This document shows positions 1 to 4,342 of a stretch of DNA of 10,396 bases, piece by piece (positions within the stretch are counted from its first letter, which is position 1; each line of letters starts with the position of its first letter). The stretch covers positions 1-10,396 of the forward strand of contig JASEGX010000079.1 of assembly GCA_030017815.1 (NCBI GenBank), written 5' to 3'. Made by a program: the position numbers and the translations under genes. This DNA comes from Thermodesulfobacteriota bacterium (GTDB lineage: Bacteria > Desulfobacterota > QYQD01). The notes under the pieces are model-generated. The model did no database searches, was not told where the DNA came from, and saw only the letters and a list, made by a program, of their open reading frames with translations.

Positions 1-54
1 AAACCGGACATTTCTATTTTGGTAAAAATAGGACATTTCTAAATTGGCTTGACA
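1..54. mobile_element. Probable end of an insertion sequence, cut by the window edge
   Basis: Two near-identical 17-base direct repeats lie at 6-22 and 31-47. Both begin GGACATTTCT and end TTGG, and their starts are 25 bp apart. The segment ends in TTGACA (49-54), so on the reverse strand it begins TGTCAAGCCAATTT followed by the repeats. Tandem internal repeats next to a TGTCA-type tip resemble the multi-repeat ends of some IS21-like elements, but this is recollection of a pattern and not a match. No transposase is visible because the element would lie left of the window. It could instead be a regulatory repeat ahead of the cold-shock gene. Confidence 0.4.
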
Positions 55-77
55 CACCCATACTTTTTTGTTGCAAT
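49..77 (+). promoter_or_regulatory. Candidate promoter for the cold-shock gene
   Basis: A consensus -35 box TTGACA (49-54) is followed after 17 bp by TGCAAT (72-77), which matches 4 of 6 positions of a sigma-70 -10 box. Transcription from here would give an untranslated leader of about 147 nt before the GTG start at 232. Long leaders are typical of cold-shock (cspA-like) mRNAs. The -35 coincides with the tip of the putative insertion sequence, so it could be an outward-reading promoter. A weaker alternative is TTGCAA (71-76) with TTAAAT (94-99), also 17 bp apart. Confidence 0.3.
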
Positions 78-231
78 TTTACCAAGAATAAGGTTAAATA
101 TATTTTTAGGGTTGTAGAGAGATTTTTGTCCGGATGTTGTTTCACTGCCGTGCTTTTTTTAACAATGCAGTCTCCTGTTTTTCTCGGATGGATACTCGAA
201 GCCCGTCTATTAAGAAAGGAGGTGAGATTAA

Positions 232-435
232 GTGGCTAAAGGACATGTCAAGTGGTTTAATGACAGCAAAGGCTTCGGCTTTATCTCCCAAGAAGACGGA
301 ACAGATATTTTCGTGCACTTTTCGGCTATCGCGGGCGACGGATTCAAATCCTTAAAGGAAGGCGAGGAAGTGACCTTCGACGTAGCCGAAGGTAAAAAGG
401 GCCTCCAGGCAGTAAATGTCGTTGTAATGGGGTAA
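232..435 (+). CDS. Cold-shock domain protein (CspA family)
   Basis: This is a 67-residue single-domain cold-shock protein, the usual length for the family. It binds single-stranded RNA and DNA in the cytoplasm and acts as an RNA chaperone that melts secondary structure, classically after temperature downshift or during growth transitions. The nucleic-acid-binding motifs are visible: KGFGFI at residues 13-18 (RNP1) and DIFVHF at 25-30 (RNP2), after the typical KWFND opening. The start is GTG at 232, chosen because a strong SD (AAGGAGGTGA, 216-225) lies 6 bases upstream and translation yields the standard N terminus. It heads a run of three + strand genes (Csp, RRM protein, FKBP), with 90 bp and a hairpin before the next gene. 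Family assignment is secure; the particular paralogue and whether it is cold-induced are not known. Confidence 0.96.
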   Translation: MAKGHVKWFNDSKGFGFISQEDGTDIFVHFSAIAGDGFKSLKEGEEVTFDVAEGKKGLQAVNVVVMG

Positions 436-453
436 ACAAAACATAACCAATAT

Positions 454-505
454 ACCAACCAAGAAAGGGAGGCATGGGTACAAAATGCCGGCTTCCCTGT
501 TTGGT
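454..505 (+). promoter_or_regulatory. Intergenic hairpin between the csp and RRM genes
   Basis: An interrupted stem can form: CCAA (459-462) with TTGG (501-504), AGGGA (466-470) with TCCCT (493-497), and GGCAT (471-475 region) with ATGCC (485-489), closing a loop of about 9 bases. No T-run follows, so it is not a standard intrinsic terminator. It could stabilise the csp transcript, act as an RNase-processed or attenuating structure, or respond to temperature ahead of the RRM start. The SD of the next gene (GAGAGGA, 509-515) lies just outside the stem. Confidence 0.45.
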
Positions 506-525
506 AAAGAGAGGATTAATAAATA

Positions 526-900
526 ATGAAAATATACGTTGGTAATTTGTCATACGAAGCTAATGAAAGCGATTTAAAAGAACAATTCAGCGCCTTTGGT
601 GAGGTCGATTCCGTAAGCATTATCAAAGACAAATATTCCGGTCAGTCCCGCGGATTTGCATTCGTCGAGATGTCTGATAATACTGCGGCCCAGGCGGCTA
701 TCACTGCCCTGAATGATAAAGAACTCAAGGGGAGAAATATGAGCGTCAACGAGGCCCGTCCCCAGACAGACAGGGGCGCTGGCGGGCGCGGTGGATTCTC
801 GGCCGGGCGAAGAGGTCCGGGCGGAGGCGGCGGCAGAGGTAGAAGCGGAGGCGGCGGCAGAGGATCAGGATCAGGCTCTGGCTACGGAGGGAGAAGATGA
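526..900 (+). CDS. RRM-domain RNA-binding protein with glycine/arginine-rich tail
   Basis: This 124-residue protein has one RNA recognition motif at about residues 1-80 and a low-complexity Gly/Arg/Ser tail (about 84-124). RNP2 is IYVGNL (3-8) and RNP1 is RGFAFVEM (42-49), with the RNA-stacking aromatics Y4, F44 and F46 present; the last RNP1 position is Met rather than Phe/Tyr. Bacterial proteins of this form occur in cyanobacteria and many deltaproteobacteria and are thought to bind RNA, often in stress or cold adaptation. The RGG-like tail probably adds nonspecific RNA binding. ATG 526 is supported by GAGAGGA 10 bases upstream. The stop overlaps the next start as ATGA (897-900), so the two genes are translationally coupled. 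The extremely GC-rich tail is compositional and is not evidence of transfer. The RNA target is unknown. Confidence 0.93.
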   Translation: MKIYVGNLSYEANESDLKEQFSAFGEVDSVSIIKDKYSGQSRGFAFVEMSDNTAAQAAITALNDKELKGRNMSVNEARPQTDRGAGGRGGFSAGRRGPGGGGGRGRSGGGGRGSGSGSGYGGRR

Positions 901-1388
901 GCAAGGTAAAAAAAGGGGATTTTGTAGCCGTGCACTATTTGGGAACCCTTGAAAATGGAGAGCTGTTTGACTCCAGTGAAGGCAGGGATCCTCTGGAATT
1001 TCAGGTCGGCGCCGGCACAGTAATAGAAGGATTTGAAAAGGCGGTGCAAGGGCTCTCCGTTGGTGATAAAAAAACCTTCGTCCTGCAACCTGAAGATGCC
1101 TATGGCCCCAGGGACGAATCGCTGGTAGTAGATTTTCCGCGGGCATCAGCAGGAAAAGATATCTCGTTAGAGGTCGGGATGGTACTCGGGGTACGCCTGC
1201 AAAATGGGCAACAGATACCGGCCAGAGTAACGAATATCGGTGATGATAACATCGCCCTGGACATGAATCCGCCCCTGGCCGGTAAAGTCCTCAACTTCCA
1301 GATTGAGGTCGTCCACATAGGCGATGGGCCAAAATTTGAAGGGGCCTGTAGCTGCGGCTGTTCGGACACAAGCTGCTCCGGTTGTTAA
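897..1388 (+). CDS. slyD: FKBP-type peptidyl-prolyl isomerase, SlyD-like, with Cys-rich tail
   Basis: This 163-residue cytoplasmic prolyl cis-trans isomerase and chaperone opens with KKGDFVAVHYLGTLENG and carries FDSS (24-27), GAGTVIEGFE (38-47) and AYGPRDE (68-74), all hallmarks of the SlyD branch of FKBPs. An insert-in-flap chaperone domain occupies about residues 74-124, and the FKBP fold resumes at LAGKVLNFQIEV. The C terminus has five cysteines (C151, C153, C155, C160, C163), where E. coli SlyD has a His/Cys-rich nickel-binding tail. Metal binding here is likely but inferred. The start overlaps the RRM stop by ATGA, and its SD (GGAGG, 886-890) lies inside the last codons of the RRM tail. 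Being coupled to an RNA-binding protein suggests joint expression of RNA and protein folding factors. The symbol is by family resemblance; orthology to E. coli slyD is not proven. Confidence 0.93.
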   Translation: MSKVKKGDFVAVHYLGTLENGELFDSSEGRDPLEFQVGAGTVIEGFEKAVQGLSVGDKKTFVLQPEDAYGPRDESLVVDFPRASAGKDISLEVGMVLGVRLQNGQQIPARVTNIGDDNIALDMNPPLAGKVLNFQIEVVHIGDGPKFEGACSCGCSDTSCSGC

Positions 1389-1396
1389 GGCCACTA

Positions 1397-1518
1397 TTCA
1401 CCGCAAAGCGCAAGGTGCGCAAAAATTCTAAATTCGAAGCACGAGACCTGTTCCTGACAGGTTTGATACTCGGATTTCGGATTTTCCATAATTGCGTTCT
1501 TTGCGTCTTTGCGGTGAG
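1397..1518. repeat. Long imperfect palindrome with CGCAAAGA-type arms
   Basis: This fills the gap between the FKBP and DUF72 genes. The left arm starts TCACCGCAAAG (from 1398), and the right arm, read on the reverse strand from 1517, starts TCACCGCAAAGACGCAAAG. The arms repeat CGCAA-type units about every 9 bp. A second complementary block follows (1430-1444 against 1469-1483, 11 of 15 paired). At the apex, ACCTGT (1446-1451) faces ACAGGT (1457-1462) over a 5-base loop. The whole 120 bp can fold into one long hairpin. It resembles dispersed palindromic repeats common in deltaproteobacterial genomes and has no coding content. It may also help terminate or process the upstream mRNA. Confidence 0.75.
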
Positions 1519-1533
1519 ACATGATAGAGCAGG

Positions 1534-2253
1534 ATGGATATCCGTATCGGCACATCTGGCTGGAACTATCCGCATTGGCGAAAGGTATTCTATCCAGAGC
1601 GTATGCCGCAATCAAAATGGCTTGATTTCTATGCCGGACGGTTCACCAGCGTAGAACTGAACGCCAGTTTCTATCGCCAGCCCACCCGCGAGAACTTTGA
1701 AAACTGGCGAAAAAAGACCCCGCCCGATTTCCTCTGGTCAGTCAAAGCCAACCGTTATATCACACACATTAAGAAATTGCGCGACACCCGGGACAGCCTG
1801 GAGATTTTTTACCGCGCTGTAGAGGGGTTGAGCGGAAAGCTGGGCGTAGTTCTCTTCCAATTGCCGCCCTCGCTCCGTTTTGATGAGAAGATTTTTGCTG
1901 ATTTTCTGGACGCACAGCCCCCGGGATATAAAATAACCTTTGAATTCAGGCATGCCTCCTGGCTCTGCGAAGAGGTATATAAACTGCTGCACAGAAAAAA
2001 CGCGGCCTTTTGCATATCAGACACGGCCGGACGCTATCCTTACGCTGAGGTAATAACCGCTGATTTTATCTATATCCGGTTACATGGTTCTCAGGTGCTC
2101 TATGGCTCAAATTATACTGAAGATGAACTAATAACCTGGGCGGCCAAGATTAAAGGATGGCAAAAAGACGCCTTTGTTTATTTTGACAATGATTATCAAG
2201 GCTATGCCGTACAAAATGCCCTGCGCCTGAAAGAAATGGTCAGTGGTCATTAG
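1534..2253 (+). CDS. DUF72 (YecE-like) TIM-barrel protein
   Basis: This 239-residue protein matches the DUF72/YecE family throughout: GTSGWNYPHW (6-15), ELNASFYR (41-48), VKANRYITHIKKL (70-82), FQLPPS (108-113), FEFRHASW (136-143), IRLHG (181-185) and YFDND (216-220). The family forms a TIM-barrel-like fold and has no settled biochemical role, so none is assigned. The length is normal. ATG 1534 is used because it gives the canonical MDIRIGTSGW start, with a short GAGCAGG immediately upstream as a weak, close ribosome site. The gene begins 16 bases after a palindromic repeat and seems independent of the FKBP gene. The last residues (MVSGH) and the stop codon fall in a tandem 7-bp repeat, so the original C terminus may have been altered by repeat insertion. 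No signal peptide or membrane segment is seen. Confidence 0.93.
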   Translation: MDIRIGTSGWNYPHWRKVFYPERMPQSKWLDFYAGRFTSVELNASFYRQPTRENFENWRKKTPPDFLWSVKANRYITHIKKLRDTRDSLEIFYRAVEGLSGKLGVVLFQLPPSLRFDEKIFADFLDAQPPGYKITFEFRHASWLCEEVYKLLHRKNAAFCISDTAGRYPYAEVITADFIYIRLHGSQVLYGSNYTEDELITWAAKIKGWQKDAFVYFDNDYQGYAVQNALRLKEMVSGH

Positions 2254-2263
2254 TCAATGGTCA
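2236..2263 (+). repeat. Four tandem 7-bp units ending in GTCA
   Basis: Four consecutive 7-bp units of form (A/G/T)T(G/A)GTCA run from 2236 to 2263. The first and fourth units are identical (ATGGTCA). The array includes the last four sense codons and the stop (TAG, 2251-2253) of the DUF72 gene. The same 7-bp periodicity appears in the larger palindrome at 2437-2586, so both probably belong to one class of dispersed heptad repeats. It could be a chance short duplication, but the exact phase over four units argues against that. Confidence 0.7.
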
Positions 2264-2330
2264 TCTGGCGGATAAAAAGGCCTAAAAGAACTATGCCTTA
2301 ATTAGTTTTCACCTGAAAATACCTTTTATC

Positions 2331-2396
2331 TGTCATTCCGTGCTTGACACGGAATCCAGTCTTTTAGTTCCTGGATTCCTGCTTTCGCAGTAATGA
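2331..2396. repeat. Dispersed palindromic repeat with GGAATCCAG arms
   Basis: GGAATCCAG (2351-2359) pairs perfectly with CTGGATTCC (2371-2379) over an 11-base loop. Outside it, TCATTCCGTG on the left and the reverse complement of the right flank (TCATTACTGCG) remain similar, giving an overall palindrome of about 66 bp. This is the widespread repeat type whose arms read TCATTCC...GGAATCCAG, seen intergenically in many proteobacterial genomes. It lies in the 334-bp gap between the convergent DUF72 and biotin ligase genes, so a bidirectional hairpin there could aid termination on both strands. Confidence 0.72.
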
Positions 2397-2436
2397 TATT
2401 TTCATTGTTCTTTGTACCGACCTGTCGGCATGTGTG

Positions 2437-2586
2437 TTTCATCCGGAAACCCAAAAATTCCGGGTTAGCTGTCAACACTCAGCTATCAGTATTCAGCTTA
2501 ATGTGTTGTTTGTCTTAGATTTTTGCTGGCGGCTGACAGCTGATCGCTGAGAGCTTGAATCCGGAAACGACGGTTTCCGGATGAAC
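2437..2586. repeat. Nested palindrome with 7-bp-periodic arms
   Basis: Outer arms are GTTTCATCCGGAAACC (2437-2452) and its near-exact reverse complement at 2572-2586, with one base missing. Inside, TCA recurs exactly every 7 bp on the left (2472, 2479, 2486, 2493) and its complement TGA every 7 bp on the right (2534, 2541, 2548). The inner arms 2476-2495 and 2531-2550 are about 80% complementary. The central 36 bp are AT-rich. No open reading frame of note is present. This looks like a non-autonomous, MITE-like palindrome built from heptads. With the repeats at 2236-2263 and 2331-2396 it fills most of the gene-free stretch 2254-2587; the rest (about 2264-2330 and 2397-2436) shows nothing recognisable. 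Confidence 0.7.
2559..2582 (-). terminator. Perfect 10-bp hairpin just after the biotin ligase gene
   Basis: ATCCGGAAAC (2559-2568) and GTTTCCGGAT (2573-2582) form a perfect 10-bp stem with the 4-base loop GACG. It begins 5 bases past the stop codon of the - strand ligase gene. In that orientation no T-run follows, so it is not a classical intrinsic terminator; it may act as a 3' stabilising or weak terminating structure. It forms the right arm of the larger palindrome at 2437-2586 and may simply be part of that repeat. Confidence 0.4.
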
Positions 2587-2587
2587 A

Positions 2588-3532
2588 CTAATTAAGGTAG
2601 ATTATCTCCCCGCTCACTTCCCGCACGGTTATACCTTCTTCCCGCTGCAAGATAATAGCCCCGGTATGATCTATGTCCACGGCCGTAGCCGCAAAGAGAG
2701 GTTCATCATAGACATTGGTCCCATATAATACACGTTTCCCCGGGGTGTCGCTGTAAAGCTTCCACTGTTCTATTAAAGGATTGGCCGGCTTCACCGGCTC
2801 ATAAGAGGCTTCGAGATACCTTTGCTCAAAATGGGCCATCAGCCCTATGTGCCAGCCGATCTTGGTTAAAAGCAGGGCTATAAAGTCTTCAAGAAACAAT
2901 TCCTTCCCGATGATCTCCCGGAGGGAAATAGCCATAGGCCGCAGGTATTCGGGGAAAGAGGTGTTATTGACATTAACCCCTATCCCGAGCAGGAGGTATT
3001 CCTCGCCCAGGGTTCTGGAAGTATAGCCTTGGATCAGAATCCCGGCCAGTTTTTGTCCATGGAAATGGATATCATTTACCCACTTGATGTTAGCCTCGAC
3101 GCCATAATGCCTTATAGTCTCGCAGCAGGCCACACCCGTGATCAAGGAATAAAATTGGCGATTTTCCGGGAGAAACGCCGGATTCAAGACCAGAGTAAGC
3201 CACGCCCCCCCGGAAGGAGCATACCAGGGTCTATCGAAACGTCCTCTGCTCTTCTCCATTTCCCGGGCTATGACTACGCCGCCATCAATAAAGGCCGCCC
3301 CTTTTTTCTCTCCCGTCTCTATAAGTTTCCGGGCCTGCCCCATGCCCCTGTCCAGACAGGGATAACAAAAAAACTGCCGTCCGATGTCTGCCCCGCGGCG
3401 CATGATAACCCCGGATTCATCTCCCCATTTCGGTCTGCGGGTAAGGACTTCCGCCTCCCGGCATCCCTCAAGCAGCCTGAGGAGCCGTTCTTCCCGGGGA
3501 TGTTCACGGAGATAAACAGAATCTATGCCCAT
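2588..3532 (-). CDS. birA: Biotin-protein ligase (class I, no DNA-binding domain)
   Basis: This 314-residue enzyme uses ATP and biotin to make biotinyl-AMP and transfers biotin to a lysine of the carrier protein, here presumably the adjacent gene product. Ligase features run in order: SRGRFDRPWYAPSGGAWLTL (95-114, the biotinyl-AMP loop and following strand), KWVNDIH (150-156), KLAGIL (161-166), LLGIGVNVNN (181-190), and a C-terminal BPL_C-like domain (about 265-314). No helix-turn-helix precedes the catalytic core, so it is not expected to act as a repressor; residues 1-60 are a lineage-specific extension of unknown role. The usual GRGRxxR motif reads SRGRFDR, with Ser95 in place of the first Gly. 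The ATG at 3532 overlaps the carrier gene's 3' end by 10 bases, which implies translational coupling. It is last in the carboxylase operon. The symbol denotes function only. Confidence 0.9.
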   Translation of the reverse strand: MGIDSVYLREHPREERLLRLLEGCREAEVLTRRPKWGDESGVIMRRGADIGRQFFCYPCLDRGMGQARKLIETGEKKGAAFIDGGVVIAREMEKSRGRFDRPWYAPSGGAWLTLVLNPAFLPENRQFYSLITGVACCETIRHYGVEANIKWVNDIHFHGQKLAGILIQGYTSRTLGEEYLLLGIGVNVNNTSFPEYLRPMAISLREIIGKELFLEDFIALLLTKIGWHIGLMAHFEQRYLEASYEPVKPANPLIEQWKLYSDTPGKRVLYGTNVYDEPLFAATAVDIDHTGAIILQREEGITVREVSGEIIYLN

Positions 3533-4167
3533 TCGTTTTGGATCTTTTGTACTATCTTTCGGATATAATTGAGCTTGCCGGGCGGACAGATACCAAGGAG
3601 GGGCTCGCCCTGGTTGACGGTGATATTGGGCTGAAAATAGACAGTATGGATAATCCCCGGCTCGCCATTATAAATGAGCGGGGTATCACGTTTCATCAAA
3701 GACATTATGAGAATTTCCTCCCCCGGTCTTACCAGGACGGTACCGTGTTTTTTCTTTTCCAGTTTATAGGTTATCTCCGGGGGGAAGAAATACTTAGCCC
3801 TCTCCGGGGCATTGAAGGTAATAAGTACCTGTTTGAGTATCTTGTTAATGACTTCATCTTTGGTCATGGGATGACGAATAGACATAAGATACGTGTTGGC
3901 CTCAACAAACTGACCGTTCAAATCAACCTGTAACTCACTTATAGTTCCGTTGATATGGGCATGTATAGGAATGCGGTTCCGTTCGCGCTCCAGGACATAA
4001 AGAAGCGTGCCAGGAATATGCTGCCACGTTCCTCTGGGGCCCTCTACTTTCATTCCATCGTCTGCCGTGAAACGTACCCAGCCGGTATTAGGGGTCTCAA
4101 CAACAAAATCTTCATAAGGGTCTTCTCGATAATGGATAATTAGCCGGTCTAAATCTATCTCTGACAA
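3523..4167 (-). CDS. accB: Divergent biotin carboxyl carrier protein of acetyl-CoA carboxylase
   Basis: This 214-residue protein carries two biotinyl/lipoyl-like segments. The first (about 66-100) has the hammerhead pattern HINGTISELQVDLNGQFVEA but no acceptor lysine. The second (about 128-193) contains MSLMKRDTP followed by GIIHTVYFQPNITVNQGEPLLGI, which aligns with EAMKMENE and the rest of a biotinyl domain. Lys159, preceded by Met, is the likely biotin site even though the classic AMKM is LMKR. The carrier shuttles carboxybiotin between biotin carboxylase and carboxyltransferase. The start is TTG at 4167: an SD (AGAGAGG) sits 7 bases upstream, while the nearby ATG is out of frame and soon hits a stop. 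It lies between the carboxyltransferase gene (171-bp gap holding an inserted element) and the ligase gene (10-bp overlap). The N-terminal 60 residues are unassigned. Operon context supports the role more than sequence alone. Confidence 0.82.
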   Translation of the reverse strand: MSEIDLDRLIIHYREDPYEDFVVETPNTGWVRFTADDGMKVEGPRGTWQHIPGTLLYVLERERNRIPIHAHINGTISELQVDLNGQFVEANTYLMSIRHPMTKDEVINKILKQVLITFNAPERAKYFFPPEITYKLEKKKHGTVLVRPGEEILIMSLMKRDTPLIYNGEPGIIHTVYFQPNITVNQGEPLLGICPPGKLNYIRKIVQKIQNEWA

Positions 4168-4180
4168 AACATTTCCTCTC

Positions 4181-4342
4181 TAAGGGCTCGCTCAAAAATA
4201 ACTTCACATTTTGACGAGCCGATCCATCCCGCATGGCTGCGTTGCTCGTCGGTTAAATAGCCTGCTATTCGCCCTCCTCGCGCCTTGCCATACGGGCGCC
4301 TCGACCCCTTAAAATGTAACTTTATTTTTGAGCGAACCCTAA
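4181..4342. mobile_element. MITE-like inverted-repeat element inside the carboxylase operon
   Basis: A 156-bp element (4184-4339) has terminal inverted repeats of 29 bp with 25 matches. Both begin GGG(C/T)TCGCTCAAAAATAA and end ACATTTT. TAA flanks it directly on both sides (4181-4183 and 4340-4342), consistent with a 3-bp target duplication. Internally there is a 7-bp hairpin, GACGAGC (4213-4219) with GCTCGTC (4244-4250), and a smaller one, AATAG (4256-4260) with CTATT (4265-4269). No credible protein is encoded. It separates the accAD stop codon from the SD of the carrier gene. Three-bp TNA-type duplications occur in some IS5-family branches; the parent family here is undetermined. In RNA the arms would form a long stem, a plausible RNase III or pausing site within the operon mRNA. 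Confidence 0.78.

Noticed and set aside
781..900. Horizontal transfer signal from the very GC-rich tail of the RRM gene
   Set aside because: The bias follows directly from Gly and Arg codons in a low-complexity tail typical of this family.
1382..1654. 90-codon + strand frame overlapping the palindromic repeat
   Set aside because: Lies across the repeat and the real DUF72 start in another frame; no family features.
2559..2582. Classical Rho-independent terminator
   Set aside because: Stem is good, but neither strand has a T-run after it; kept only as a low-confidence hairpin.
2236..2586. Possible CRISPR array
   Set aside because: Repeat units are 7 bp or inverted arms, with no regular direct repeats of 25-40 bp and no spacers.
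3029..3568. 179-codon + strand frame opposite the biotin ligase gene
   Set aside because: Antisense shadow of a gene with clear family motifs; the translation shows no recognisable domain.
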